Shown: piece after piece, positions 45,400-58,009 of the stretch | Numbering within the stretch: position 1 is the first letter of the stretch | How the letters are laid out: each line of letters begins with the position of its first letter | Assembly: GCA_026826555.1 (NCBI GenBank) | Contig: JAKSZT010054576.1 | Location: 13,394,245 to 13,458,244, forward strand | Source: Tolypeutes matacus | Lineage: Eukaryota; Chordata; Mammalia; Cingulata; Chlamyphoridae | Direction: 5' to 3' | DNA length: 64,000 nt | Position numbers and translations under genes: made by a program | Notes under the pieces: model-generated | What the model was told of the DNA's origin: nothing | Databases searched by the model: none | Seen by the model: the letters and a program-made list of their open reading frames with translations, nothing else

Positions 45400-47480
45400 A
45401 GATAAAAGCAGACCGTAAAATGTGTTCTGAGCACAATGTCAAGCATCTGGTATCCATTTTACCCACCCATCTTAAAGATGAGGGAACCGAGGCTCACCGA
45501 CGTTATCTAAGCAGGTTGAGCAGCCAAAAATGCCTCGCCCCAGAGAGTAGGAAGAGCAAGAAGAGGGATGGGAGAGAGGCTGGGTGCCTGGGTGAGAGAT
45601 GAAAGGGCTGGTTTTGCCTCCTAAGGCCCCTCACCTTCTGGAGAGTAAAACTCCTCTCCCACAACACGTGCCACCCAGTTTGGGACAGGTGATTTGCTGT
45701 TGGACAAGTTCCTTATTCAAGACTGTGGAGAGGCACGACCGGCTGTGCCATGACTTCTGGAGTCTGGCTGGAGGATCCTTACAAATGAACTCCCCTCTAT
45801 CCTCAAACGACCCAGAAACAAACCCAGCAGAGGGTGGTCCTAGGAGACCTGATGGGCCGCAGTCGTTCAGGCCACGAGATGGCTCTTTCAGTGGATGTTA
45901 GAGTGCACGAGCCGGACAACTGTGCCGAGGTCCTGAAGACAGGCTGTCCTATCTGGGCAGGACACACGTCCAAGTGGCTCATCTTGGGTGTTCCATTTCT
46001 GGGGGCCCTCCATCCCCCTCAGGCAGGTCACTTATTTTTCCCTTAAGGCCATATCCCTGTTAGGATTTCCCACTTAAAGGTTCAAACTCAATTTGGTCTA
46101 TTTTCAAAGGGTGTGCATTTAAGCAAAGACACACGGACTTATCTATCTACGGAGAGCACCTTCCTGAGTCCCCGAAGAGTCTGAAATTGGAGTGGGTGAC
46201 CATGGCAGACTGCAAACGCTCCCCACCAACCCCCAGCTGGGCTTCAAGAAAAGTATGGAAATTCATCTGTCTCATCCAAATGTCTGAAGAGACCAGGCAA
46301 AGTCTAGGTCAAGGATTCCACGATGGCAGTCTTTCCATTTGCCACGCACCTTGAATCCCAGCTATGAGGGCAGGTATTTTTTCTGTGTAGTTCCCTACTT
46401 GGTTGTCTTAACAGCCAGATGACCTGGACCCCCGACCCAGCTGTGCCATTAAAAAGCCGTGTGACCACGGGCACGTTCCCTACCTGTTCCCTACCTGCTC
46501 AGACAGGAGCAAAACACGCAGAAAAGGGGGCGAGTGGCTTCTCTGGGGGCATCTTAAAGAACCCTGCAATTTCGGATCCACCCTGGACTCATGATCCCTG
46601 CAGAGAATGGGATTGACACCCGTCTTCCGGCACGACTGCCCGAGGAGATGAGGAGAGCCGGCTGCCTGTGTTAACTGTCACTTGCGGCCAAGGCACAATG
46701 TGTCTGGCCAGCGCTTAGGGGGCAGCGGGGCCTGCAAATCCTCAGGGTCAGGTAGGGTCAGCCCTCTGTCGGCCCAGCCTTAGTGGCACAGCTGAGGTCT
46801 GCCACTTGGTTCAGATGCCCTACCTGGCCAGAGGTCTCCATCTCTGGGTCTCTGTCCTCTCTCTGTACCTCTGTCTGTCCTCTCACTCCTCTGTCCAGTA
46901 TCACTCTGCAAGTAAAAGACTGCCCATGGCCTAGGACACTTAGAGAATTATTAAACTTCTCAAGAATGGAGGTGGTAAAATTTAGGGTATTTTATCCATA
47001 TTCTAATAGGGATTTGAATTTTTTTCTAATACAAATGTTTATCTAATAGAGAATTCAAATGCAATCTGAAAATTTACTTCTGAGCTATTTCAAAACATAC
47101 CAGGAAGTAGAGAAAAACATTTAAAAAAAAAACTGCCTATGAACACATTTGTCCTATTTTATTCTATTTGTCTTTTAGAAATATAAGTCTACAGATAGAG
47201 GTGAAGCACCTCCCATCCTAACCCCCATCTCTCAGTAACTCAGAGGAACACTCTCCTTCTCATCTGTGCATTTATACTTCTGAGCATGTGTGTCCACAAA
47301 CAATATGGAGAATCACTCTGGGTGTTTATAAGTTTAACAAAAGGGCCCCACACATATCTCCTTGCCATTTGCTTGTTTCACTCACTATTTTATTAGTATT
47401 TCTACTCCCCTCCCCAGTTTCTGCTCTTCTCAGTTCTTCCCTCGGATAACATGATGCAAGTGAGAACTGACTGCATTTAG
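45400..47480. other. Intronic stretch without recognised gene
   Basis: A MIR-like fragment near 45440-45520 and otherwise nothing I can name. Frames are short and unrelated to known proteins. Confidence 0.4.
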
Positions 47481-47488
47481 CTCTCCAG

Positions 47489-47662
47489 TTCTCGACTTTG
47501 GTCACCCACTGGAATCACCGGAGAGCTTTAAAAGAAATCCTAAGGCCTGGGTCCCACCCCCGGAGCTATTGCTTTAGTTGGGCTGGGGCAGGGCCTGGGA
47601 ATCGGGATTTTTAAAAGCTCCCCGGGTGACTCGGATGGGCCACAAGGGGTGAGAAGCCCTAG
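47489..47662 (+). mobile_element. MER5-type hAT element
   Basis: TCACCCACTGGAATCACCGG, CTAAGGCCTGGGTCCCACCC, GAATCGGGATTTTTAAAAGC and GTGAGAAGCCCTAGC. Confidence 0.78.
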
Positions 47663-47879
47663 CTCAGCCCTTTCTGCAAGTCTTAGGGTCCTGCTGAGAA
47701 TCAGGGTCACCCCTGTTCAGATACCAGAGCCCCACCTGAGGCCGCCCTGAAGTGCCCCACGTGGGAGGGGGTGGGACGGGCTCTGGGAGAGGGAGGCAGG
47801 CTGTGTCTCAGCCGGCCCCAGGGCACTCTCTGGACCCCGCTTTCCACTTGCTAACCAGGCTCTCTGGGCTGGAATGGTG

Positions 47880-48235
47880 CTTCCTAATGCCGTCCCCATT
47901 TACCTAATAATTTTAACCGGCTCAACGTTAGGACGTAGACGCTTATATTGTTAAAAGTTGATCTCCGGGGGCCCCTAAAAACCGAACACAAGGAAAAGGA
48001 AACGTGCTAATAAATGCCAGCTAGATCAAGTTGGCTGCCTAACGCGTGAGCCCAGGAGCCACCCCCTCTGTTGGAAAGGGAGATTGGCCAGTTAGAGAGG
48101 GCTTGAAGACATATCAGCACCAGGCGGAGCTCTCTCCTTGATGTAATAAAAAAGACCCAAGGAGCACTGAAAGGCAGTCACTTTCCCCCTGGCTGATAAA
48201 AGGCTATTATTTAATGCCTTGTCCATGGAGGGGGC
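47880..48235. other. Repeat-poor block, candidate non-coding element
   Basis: Between a MER5 and a MIR with no recognised repeat. Includes CCTAATAATTTTAACC, CGTGCTAATAAATGCC and GGCTATTATTTAATGCC. Confidence 0.25.
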
Positions 48236-48443
48236 CTCATCCCTTCCAGCTTAGGACTAACTGGTCCCTGACCATACCAATGCTCTAGGATTCGACAATC
48301 TAGGGGTCAAACCTGGGATCCCAAAGCAGGAACGGGCCTTGAAACCCACCTCCCTCCTCCCAGTCTCCCAGGGCAGGCTATTCAGCCCCTCTTCCTCCAA
48401 ACCTGTCTTCATGCCCAGAGCTTTTTGTGTGACTTCCCCTTTC

Positions 48444-48470
48444 GCTGATGATGATGATGATGACGACGAT
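48444..48470. repeat. (GAT)n short repeat
   Basis: TGATGATGATGATGATGACG then GACGATAG, at the edge of the following MIR. Confidence 0.8.
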
Positions 48471-48690
48471 AGTAGCAGTTATTGAATGCCAAGCCTGGTT
48501 CCTGGCATATTGCATGGACCAATTCATTTAGACCTCAAGGCAGCTCTAGGATGTAAATACTGTCAGCATTCCCATTTTATAGAAGAGGAAACTGAGGCAC
48601 AGGGAGGCGCAGGGACATGCTTAAGAGATGCCCCCATCCCCTTAAGTGGCAGAGCCAGATTCAAACACAGAAGCCCTGTTCTTGATCACA
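48468..48690 (-). mobile_element. MIR SINE, near full length
   Basis: GTAGCAGTTATTGAATGCCA, TTCATTTAGACCTCAAGGCA, GAAGAGGAAACTGAGGCACA and GCCAGATTCAAACACAGAAG. Confidence 0.82.
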
Positions 48691-49184
48691 GCACCAGGCT
48701 CCCTCTCCAGTCATCAGGGACTGACAGCTGCCCTGTCTGAATTCTCTTGGAGAGATGGCTGCCTTGGGGAGCAACAGGGGCAGCGGGGAAAGAGGGAAAG
48801 CAATTTTAGAAATGATTTCTGACAGGGAACTAGACACTAAAATAACAGCATCTGGCCTGTCTTGGTAGCTGGAGGCAAAAGTCAGCTGAGGTGGGACGAT
48901 GAGGCTGCAGGAAAATGCAGAAAGGACCCCTCGCCCTGAGCAGTGAGGGGCACCAGCACGGCCAGACCCCACTGATGAATGACGCGGAGGCACTGGGAGC
49001 CTCCAGCTTGGTGGTTTATGAGAAGGGCGGTGGTGGGGAACGGGCCGGTGAAATTGGAAACTTGCAGGAACTGGGAGAGCTTGCTGTATACGGGGTCTGG
49101 GAAGCCACTTTAAGGACAAGGTATAAGGCCTGCGAAAATAGAAGTGCAATGCAGACCTGTATGTGTGTGAATTATCTTTATGGA

Positions 49185-49392
49185 CAGCAAGAATCAATAT
49201 TTACTGCACACTTACAGCATGCCTCTGTTCCCAGGGCTTTACATGCATCCTATCACTTCATCCTCCCAACAATCCTTCGATGCTAACCACTACTGTTAAC
49301 CCTCTTTAACAGACTAGGAAACTGAGGCACCAAAAGGATAAGTCACCTGTCCCAGGCCACACGACTCCTAAGACCCAGAGGATGTGCTCCAG
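49185..49392 (-). mobile_element. MIR SINE
   Basis: CAGCATGCCTCTGTTCCCAG, CATCCTATCACTTCATCCTC and AGACTAGGAAACTGAGGCAC. Confidence 0.82.
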
Positions 49393-49814
49393 AGCCCACT
49401 GCCCTCCAAACTTCCTGCATTTCCCGCATTCCCCCCATATTCCCCAAACGCCTAAGACAAGCGTGGTTCCGCAAGGGTGGCTGTAAATGAACGGGCACAT
49501 CTTGTCCTCGCTTGGAAGGAAGGAGGAGCCGGCCCGGCCACACTCGCGGGCTGGCACGTCTGGAGGCAAAGCCAAGCCAGCGGGAACAGATGGAGCCCAG
49601 GCAGCAGATGTTAGTGCAGTTTGCCTTTTCCATATGCTTTTCTGTTTGGCTCTAAGAAATGAATTGTTCTTTAATATCTGTCAGGAGTTTAAACTCTGAA
49701 GGCCACTGGCAGTCACAGTCACTCATAAAGACGCAAAGGGAAGCCGGCGGGCCTGCCTCACCACATCTCAGAAGAAGGGTGCGGAGTGCCAAGGAAATAG
49801 CCAAGTACAGCACG

Positions 49815-49895
49815 TGCACGCACACACACGTGCATCTACACGCACGCATGGGCGGACACGTGTGCACACGTATACACACACGCACACACACACCC
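49815..49895. repeat. (CA)n/(CG) alternating purine-pyrimidine tract
   Basis: ACGTGCACGCACACACACGT and similar runs to 49893. Long alternating stretches of this kind can adopt Z-DNA. Confidence 0.85.
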
Positions 49896-50023
49896 CTTGC
49901 TGGCCTTGGCAGCGGCCAGATTTCCACTTGACATTCTTGAGTCTTTGAAAGCCTGTGGCAGCATCCTTCCTACTCCGCGGTAAGAATTAAGTGGAGTTTC
50001 AGATTTTACCTTGAGATACAAAA

Positions 50024-50047
50024 TTAAAAAAAAAAAAAAAAAAAAAA
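50024..50047. repeat. A homopolymer
   Basis: A run of more than 20 A residues after CAAAATT. No element body was recognised upstream. Confidence 0.85.
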
Positions 50048-50404
50048 GCCCCAATCTGGACACGGATAAACAACTCAACATCCTTTGCTATTTGCAAAGC
50101 AACCACAGCTCATCTCCTTAATCAAGGGCAGCAAAAATCCCACGGAGCACACACTCCCCCTCCAGCACCATCACGGTGGGGTGGGGGTAGGGGTTTGATG
50201 GCAGTGCCTGTCGACGATTATTTTTCATTGCTATTTCCATTCGACAACCACTAACTATGACTCTCAGATGGTACCCATCAATGTTACGTTCTCTTTTAAG
50301 AATCCAATTGCGATCTGTGGACAGCAATCCAACCACCATGTGCCCTAACGCCAGAGGAGCACAGAAGGCGTGGCTCCTGCCCCTCACCATTCAGGCTCCA
50401 CATG

Positions 50405-50605
50405 ACCCCTTAAAGGCTGGGTGACCTTGGGCAAGTCACTTCTCACACCTAAGCCTCCCTTTCCTCATCTGCAAAAGGGCAGAAATTAGCGCCTACCTCG
50501 GTAGGCGTGTGGCGAGAATCAGATGAGAAGATGTAGGTGGAGTGCTGAGCCCAGTGCCAGGTCCCTAACAAGTGCTTGACAAGGAGCAGCTATTATTTTT
50601 ATTCC
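50405..50605 (+). mobile_element. MIR SINE, well preserved
   Basis: GGGTGACCTTGGGCAAGTCA, CTCCCTTTCCTCATCTGCAA, CGAGAATCAGATGAGAAGAT and GAGCAGCTATTATTTTTATT. Confidence 0.88.
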
Positions 50606-50786
50606 CATTACTGCTTGTACTTATTCACTCATCCCACCAATCTATGAGCGTCTTCTAGGCAACATACATTGTTCTAGGTGCTGAACAGTGAACACAACAG
50701 ATTCAGTCCCTGTCCTCGAGAACTTGACATTCTGCAGAGGGGGAGCAGATCCATGGGACAGTCGTAAAATACAATGTGAAAGGAGA

Positions 50787-51337
50787 TGTGGTAGCTCTAG
50801 GCCATATCCTTGGCGTCAGTCCATTCCTGTGGGTGTGACCTCACTGTAGGTGGGACCTTCTGATTCAATGCCTCCACTTAAGGACCTTTGATTAGATTAC
50901 CCCAGGAAGCTGTGACCCAGGGTGGGGCATGATCCTCTTCCTGGAGCCCTTTATAAATGGATGAATTCAGAGAGAGGGGGCCCGCAGAGGCAGAGGGAAA
51001 CCCCCAGAGGCTGAGAGAGAAAGCCCTGGAAGCTGAAAGCTGGAATCAGCAGAACAGAGAAGCAGAGAGAAGGCCACGAAGCCGGAAGCTGTGGGCAATG
51101 GAGCCTGGAGGAGGAGGAAGAGCCCAGAAGACGCTTCCGTGTGCCGAGCCATGTGGGAGAGGAGTCCAGGCTCGCTGACAGCTGGCCTTTAGGGAGAAAC
51201 AGCATTGCCTGATGAGGCCTTGGTTTGGATAGTTTTCTTGGCCTCGAAACTGTAAGCTTTTAAGCTAATAAATCCCCATTTTAGAAGCCAACCCATTTCT
51301 GGTATATTGCCTTGGCAGCCTTGGGCAAACTAAAAGA
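50787..51337 (+). mobile_element. Solo LTR, MaLR-like, possibly xenarthran-specific
   Basis: About 550 bases with CATTCCTGTGGGTGTGACCT, a purine-rich GAGAGAGGGGGCCCGCAGAG centre, GCTAATAAATCCCCATTTTA (an LTR-type polyadenylation signal) and the end GGCAGCCTTGGGCAAACTAA. No gag, pol or env is present. Related to the element at 10325-10716. Confidence 0.65.
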
Positions 51338-51344
51338 GGGGACG

Positions 51345-52740
51345 AGGGCTTCAAGAAAGAAAGGCAACAGGACAGAGGCAAGGGTGACATTTCAGGGAGG
51401 GGGTCAGGAACGACTGCTCTGCAGGGGTGGCATTTGTGCTGTGGCCTGAAGGCAGGAAGCAGCTACAAGAGGAAGGGGGCAGAGGGGATGGAGAGTCAAA
51501 GAAAGGAGCTTGGACTATTGGGTGGCAAGAGGAGGCCAGTGGGGCTGGGACACAGAGGACACCTGCCCCTTAAGAGGAAAACAGGAGGCAGATGGTGCTG
51601 GACCTTGCTATTCATGAACAGAAGAGTACAGACGTCCCTCCAGGAGCCCTGAGAAGCTACTGGGGGGATTCTAGGCCGAGGACTAGGTCCTCGATCTGAC
51701 CTGGGTTTCAGAAAGGCCCCTCTGACTGACACGTGCAAGACAGATGGCGGAGGCGCCCACACACTCATTACTCGAGGACAAAGAAGGAGCAAGGGCGAGC
51801 GGGGGATAAAGGCAGATGCGGCTCTGGCAGAGTCAGGAGGCACCTGCTCCGGCCTCTCCCCCACTCTGGGGCATGGTAGGGGAGGGGGTGGAGTGCGGCT
51901 AGGAAAGGCACATGTGAAAATGGCAGTGGTTGGAATTTATCTAAAAGTCACTGGCTGCAAGCTCAGGAGACCATAATCACCCAGAACCTGCTGATCTCAC
52001 ACCAGCAAATGGGTCTAAAGCAGAATTCCAAGGAGTCCCAAGTACAAGGGTAAGACATTCATTCAAAGCATCCTAGAGCCCTCCTGGATCTGCTCTCACT
52101 GGGTCCCTGGCATTCCTTCTGGAGAGATGGCAGCAGAGCTCATGACCTTGGTGTTTCCCACCTGATCTGGGGCACTGAGCCCTCCTGACCTGGGGCAGTA
52201 ACCCCACCCCACGGCAGACTCAGAGGGGGAGGTGCCCTCCTGCTGGGGTGGGGCAGAGGACAATGAGCTCATGCCCAGAACCAAGTCAGCATCAAGGCCC
52301 TGCTGCAAATTTTACCCTAACACCAGGAAGTTCCACTTTGGGCTGTTGCTCAGCCAGGAACACTGTCCCCTATCGGAGCCAGCTTTCCAACGACTCCTTA
52401 AAGAGCCCGGCCTTCCGTCTCCCCTCTGCTCTACAGCTATGCCCTCACCCGACCTGCTCCTTCTCCTCCGTTCCTAGAGGGCTCTGTTCTCACCTCCACT
52501 ACAGAACCTTCCGTGGTGCATTAGAGTTAACATGAGTGTCACTCCCATCTAAACGTGCCACAACTCACTCAGGCTTACAGTCCTTGAGGGTCTGGCCCCA
52601 AACCAGGTGAAGGGATGCACGTGTATGCCTGTGAGTGTACTTACGTCCATGCGTGGATATAGGAGGGAGGTCGGCGATGCAGCAGCAGGTAGCAGGTAGG
52701 AGGCTGGGAACGCGCCGCTCTGCCCAGCCCTTGAGCTACA
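51345..52740. other. Intronic stretch without recognised gene
   Basis: The first 500 bases resemble an old LINE-type repeat (GGCAAGAGGAGGCCAGTGGG, GGACCTTGCTATTCATGAAC). The rest shows nothing identifiable. Confidence 0.35.
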
Positions 52741-53289
52741 TCCTCTCACTTAATCCTCAGGATAAACCTCTGATACGGGATCTATTATCATCTCCTTTTA
52801 CCCAAGAAGCAACGGAGGCTTAAAAAGGCTACTTGTCAGCAGAAGGAGAGACACCTAAAGAGATGCTGGCCCACCCCAATACAGGTGTCGGGGTCTCCAA
52901 TGGAAGCACGACTCGCACGGGCTCTAGTGGAAAGACGATTGCTCACCTAGAGAAGACACAGCAAGGTCAGCTTCCCTAGTGGGCCGTGGCTCCCCACAGC
53001 CAGCGGGTCTCAATCCGTGGCCGATGCAGGGAGATGCTCTAGGCACAGCACCCCCTCGTGTTTGTGTGCCGTGGCGGAGGAACCCTGCTCCCTCCCCGCC
53101 AGGGACAGATCTACCAGCAGGGTGTGAGCTGGATGTCATAAATCATGCCCACCAGAGGCAGCCCGTCTCCAATGAATGTTCACATATGCTCAGGCCAGTG
53201 GGGAAGGAGGTGGCATTTCACCTCCTCAGGCCGACACACCTGGTCCTGAGCACAAGCTGTGTTTGTGGGTCCCAGGGAAAGGCTGTGCG

Positions 53290-53405
53290 AGGACGTCCCT
53301 GACCACTCTAAGAAATTTCCCTGAAGTCACTAAGCCAAGTGGTAGGACTAGGATTTGAACCAGGCTCACTCAGGCCCATAAGTCAAGCTCTTTAACCATC
53401 ACACT
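53290..53405 (-). mobile_element. MIR SINE fragment
   Basis: AGTCACTAAGCCAAGTGGTA, AGGATTTGAACCAGGCTCAC and CTCTTTAACCATCACAC. Confidence 0.7.
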
Positions 53406-53714
53406 TACTGAATGGGTAGACAGAGAATGGGTTACAGGTGAGCAGTCGTGGGCGGAAGGGCTGGCAGGTATTAAGACCATCTGGGCAGGAGATGGCAGAT
53501 GGAAAGTTAGAGAAAATATGCCAGAGTCTCTCTAGGGTCTTAGTGGAAAAATGGAAATGCACACTGGCTCAATAATGAACAAGCCATGCTTCCTTCCTTG
53601 TCATCCCAAACCGGCCGTCCTCAAGTATCCACAGGGCTTTCTCAGGGCAAATTATTTAGCCCACGCTGACTTGTCACCCACGTGAGTCCTTAGTCATCAA
53701 GGTGCTAAAAGCAG

Positions 53715-54075
53715 CTTATATAGCTAAGATTTATGTGCCAGACACTCTTTCTAGTTACTTACAAACAGAAGCTCATTTTATCCGCCCAATAACCCCACGG
53801 GTAGGTAACATCATCATCATCATCATGCCCATTTTAAAGATGAATAAACTGATGCAGAGAGAGTTTAAGTAACTTGGCCAAGGTCTCCCAGCTAGCAACT
53901 GGAGCAGCAGGATCTGACCCCTTAGCCGCCAGGCATAACCATCATGGATTGAGTCCTTACACTGTTCTAAGCATTTTACAAATACCTATGTTATAAACAA
54001 ACCCAGGATCCTGGTAGTATTTTCATCCCCACTTGTAGATGAAGTGAGGTTCTGAAACACTGAACTTGCCCAACA
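53715..54075 (-). mobile_element. Two adjacent MIR SINEs
   Basis: The first (53715-53935) has CTCATTTTATCCGCCCAATA, GCCCATTTTAAAGATGAATA and GGCCAAGGTCTCCCAGCTAG. The second (53936-54075) starts TGGATTGAGTCCTTACACTG and reaches CACTTGTAGATGAAGTGAGG. Confidence 0.72.
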
Positions 54076-55319
54076 CCACCCACCCACGGCTACTGTTCGC
54101 TCTTGCTGCAGCTTTGTGAGGATATGAAAAAAAAAGCCCCCTTCCTCTGGCAATGGCAGCCCTGAGTCTCAAGGAAATGTCTTGGCAACTAGAGTGCAGG
54201 CCAAATTTCGGCTCCTCCTTGCCGCCTTGTGCAGTGTACAATCTGAATAAGCAAAGTAGAAGCACCGCACCCAGCTAGTAAGTGGATTCCAACCCAGGTC
54301 TGATTTGGATTTTGTTTTTCACCACTATAGATGCCCCACCATCCACCTCAAACAGAATTCTCCCTCTTTTTAAACCCATTTCTAGATGCAACCCAATCCT
54401 AGATTCAACCCAATCCAAAGCTGCTCAAAAAATGCCAAGGTTTAAATCCTTGAGTGGGCAAAAGCATGGAAAAGTGTGCTTGTCAGAACAGATCCTTCCA
54501 GATCAGAGCCCTTGTGTCCCAGGGGCTACAACCCCTGCATCACAGCATTGAAAGGGCTTTGGGCATGCAGAAGGCAACTCTCCACTGGGAGGCAACTGTC
54601 CAGTCCTCGGAGCCAGTACTGCGAGCGACCCCACCTCCCACCCCAGCCAGCCAGCCGCTCTGTGCAGCCACGTGTACGGATCCACACTGTCAGGTTGCAA
54701 TCCAACCATTCCAGGGACTCTGTGTGAGGCTTCTCTAGCCCAGAGCTTGCGGCAGGCGAGCCTTCCCAGGCTCTGGGCTCCACTTACATGCTGTTTTGCA
54801 TGAAGATCCCAGTCTTGGGCTCCCAGGGGTGGGAGGACAACAAACCTTTGCTGAGTATCCCCAAGAGGGTGGTCAAAGGAGGAAGGGGAAAGGAAGAAAG
54901 AGGGAAGGAGGAAGGGAGGAAGGGAGGGAGAGCAACTTGGAACCAGAAAAAGGAAAACAGAGGCAACCAACCCCAAGTCCTTCTGGACTGGAGCAACCAG
55001 TACTTCCCAACTGGTAGTGAAAATAATAATGATAAGAGCCTACATTTATCAATCCCTACCACCAAGACGAATACTGAGTGGGAGTTTAACAGGTGCCAGG
55101 CACTCTAGCAAACATACTTCCTCAACTGGAGTTGCCTGTCCCTTTGCCAACACAAGAATGTGGTACCGCCTAAGCCCGAAGACCCCAAGATAAACCAATC
55201 ACCAACAAAACGCTGGGGTGCATGCACTGGCCATGCAGCTCCACTGACAATGAGAGCAGTGGCAGCTGAGATTTCTTAGGTGCCTCCTACCTGGTGGGTA
55301 ACGTTCATGATTTCTTTTG

Positions 55320-55745
55320 TTCTCTTGGATAGGTCTTATTACGAGTATGGTAGACTCCAGCAATGGCCTCCCATACACACACCCTTTGCAATGTGACTTT
55401 GCAGTTCCTCCCAGCAAGGAGTAGAATCTTTATCCCCACACCCTAACCGTGGCCAAACATGTGACTTGCTTTGGCCAAGAGAACAAGGCCAACATGCTCC
55501 TGCTCCAGCTCTAAGTTTGGCCTCAAGAAGCCTTGAGCACTTTCACACTCTCTTGGAACCCCCATCACTGCCATGTCTACTGGAGGATGAGCGACCACAC
55601 GGAGGAGAATCAAATGTCCCCGTTGAGAGAGAACATCTGAGACGCCAGCCGATCCCCAGACATGAGAGCCCAGCCAAGATCAGCCCCTGCCGAGTCCAGA
55701 AGTACCACCCAACGACTCATGAGCAATAACAAATAACAAAAAAAG
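55320..55745 (+). mobile_element. MLT1-like LTR remnant
   Basis: ATGTGACTTGCTTTGGCCAA, GAGCGACCACACGGAGGAGA, GACATGAGAGCCCAGCCAAG and AAAAGGCTTATTGCTTG follow the order of an old mammalian LTR. No internal genes. Confidence 0.6.
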
Positions 55746-55932
55746 GCTTATTGCTTGACACACCGAGCTTGGGGTGATCTGAGAAACCACCCCAATGATC
55801 CAATGAGCAACTGACAGATAAAGACACTGAGCCATGGGACATAGACTTTGTCTAAGGTCACCAGCTAATAAGGGGTGGAGCTGGGATTTTTACCTCCACC
55901 GTGAGAATTTCTTATCCATTATGAGTTATACC

Positions 55933-56115
55933 AGGGGTCCACAACACTTTCTGTAAAGGGCCAACCAAAAAATAGTTTAGGCTTTGTAGGCCACGTAGTC
56001 TCTGTCACAACTGCCCAACTCTGCCGTAGAGGGAAAGCAGCCATACACCACGGCTAAGTAAGTGGGTGTGACCGTGTTCCACACCAAGCTTGACGAAACA
56101 GGTGGTGGGCCAGCC
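55933..56115 (-). mobile_element. hAT-type non-autonomous DNA element
   Basis: CACTTTCTGTAAAGGGCCAA, TTTAGGCTTTGTAGGCCACG, CAACTCTGCCGTAGAGGGAA and CAGGTGGTGGGCCAGCC, the reverse of the 30953 copy. Confidence 0.8.
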
Positions 56116-56119
56116 CTTC

Positions 56120-57350
56120 CTCCTTTTCCCTTCCCTGTTGCCTCACTTTTTCCTTTCTCCAGGATTTCCATATTAGACCTCAATTATCTTCCACCATTTT
56201 CAGGCTCTATCCTGCAACTTGCAGCAGCTAGCTCTGAACTCAGCAGCTCTGTTTCCATAGTGTGTGACTCGACTCTCCAATTTCACAAATCTCTGACATT
56301 TCCAGAAATCAGTATGACTGATATGTTTTCCCAATGTTAGGCTGATCACTCTCGGGATTCGCCAGGTATGGGAATTTTAAAAGTTATGATTGTATTCTAA
56401 ACCCAAGGCCCAACATCATCACTATGACAGTTGGGAATGCAAATTACTCCTGTTCAGAACATTAAAAAAAAAGTTTCAGTTCTGTACTTATAGAAATCGA
56501 CTTGCTCCAAAAAAAGTTTACCAAAAAAAAAAAAAAATCCTGAATAATGCAGAAGTGAATCTAAGAGATGTTTCATCACCCACATACTGTCTCTGAGGCA
56601 ACCTCTCTCCGAGAAGCAGAAAGAGTTTGATGATAATTTCCTGGAGGTAATAAAATTGGGATTGGCGCAAATGAAATTCCAGTGATTTTCAGTTTTAAGG
56701 ATGTATAGCTCATCCAGAAAATAAAGTGTTATTATAGATTTCATCTCTTTCACTCCTTTTCTTATCCTTTCTGCTTCTTAGTCTTCCCACTTAAAATACA
56801 GAACCTGTTGGCAATTAAAGTGGACTCTAAGCCTGACTATTTTTTCCCCCAATTGGAAAAACATAGACTTGAGAGTATGGAAAAGAAGCTCATCCAATTT
56901 AGAGGCTGAGAGCCACATCTTGAAATTTTCACCCAAGGTAAGTCAGGGTGAGTGTCAAACTTTCCATAATTTTTAACAACCTCCTAAGTAAAAATAAAGA
57001 TGTCTATCTGGACTGATTTTAATTTGTAAAACCCTAAAGTTAGGAATGCATAAGAAGGACCATCTCATTTTTCACTGTGGTTAAATTCCATTTCCAAGCA
57101 GGGCTAGACTTGGCATTGATGGAGCTGTGTTCGGGGGCTGCCAGACCTGCAGGCAGAGGAGGGGGTAAGGGCAAGAGCAAAATGGAAGGAGACGCCATAT
57201 GGGACAGGGACCCTTGACAGTGTGGAGGAACCCGTAGATTCCACATCCAGAATCCCCTCCTGTGCTCTGAGCTCCCCAAATGGTCTGACCCGCCCTTCAT
57301 CACAATGAGGCACCCAAAGGCTATCTCAGGGCCTGCACTTGCAAGTGTCT
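56120..57350. other. Intronic AT-rich stretch without recognised gene
   Basis: Contains A runs at 56463-56472 and 56522-56536. No retroelement body or coding exon recognised. Confidence 0.4.
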
Positions 57351-57369
57351 GCAAATGACATGTGCTTGT

Positions 57370-57679
57370 GGGGAGCAGATGTGGCTCAAGCAATTGGGCG
57401 CCCACCTCCCACATGGGAGGTCCCAGATTAGGTTCCCAGTGCCTCGGAAAAAAGACGAGCAGACGCCGCAATGAGCAGATGCCGCAACCAGCAGATGCTG
57501 CAACCACTGCAACCAGCAGACGCCACAACCAGCAGGGAGCAGAAATGGCTAAAGCAGTTGGGCACTCGCCTCCCACATGGGAGGCCCCAGGTTTGGTTTC
57601 TGGTGCTTTCTAAAGATGAGCAGACAACAAGCAGACAGATGAGGGAGCCATGGGGGGAAGGGCGATAATTTTTTTTTTT
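57370..57679 (+). mobile_element. Dimeric DAS-type SINE with perfect 17-base TSD and T-run 3' end
   Basis: Two tRNA-like heads, GGGGAGCAGATGTGGCTCAA at 57370 and GGGAGCAGAAATGGCTAAAG at about 57535, are joined by CAGCAGACGCCGCAACC-type units. AAATGACATGTGCTTGT flanks it at 57353-57369 and 57680-57696. The 3' end is GGCGATAA followed by about ten T residues rather than an A tail, unlike the other copies here. Confidence 0.92.
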
Positions 57680-57699
57680 AAATGACATGTGCTTGTTCA

Positions 57700-57840
57700 G
57701 TGCTAGATGTGGTGCTGATGACTTCTTATATACTCATATAGATGAAGATACTAAGGCCAAGGTCCAAGGTCTACAGCTGGTGAGCGCACACAGCTGAGAT
57801 TCACAGCCAGCTTGCTGACTTCAGAGACTGATCTCTTAAT
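57700..57840 (-). mobile_element. MIR SINE fragment
   Basis: AAGATACTAAGGCCAAGGTC, CACACAGCTGAGATTCACAG and CTGATCTCTTAATCATG. Confidence 0.65.
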
Positions 57841-58009
57841 CATGATGAAATATCTGACTTAGTGAATGATCACATTGGGTGACCAGGGACAAGGGGCGAG
57901 AAGATGAACTGGTACTGATCAATGCCCTTGGCTCTGCCACTAAAACCATCTAACAACTGTCTCGTTTTAAAAGGATTTCCATTTGATGAGTAGCATGTAA
58001 GATATGAGA

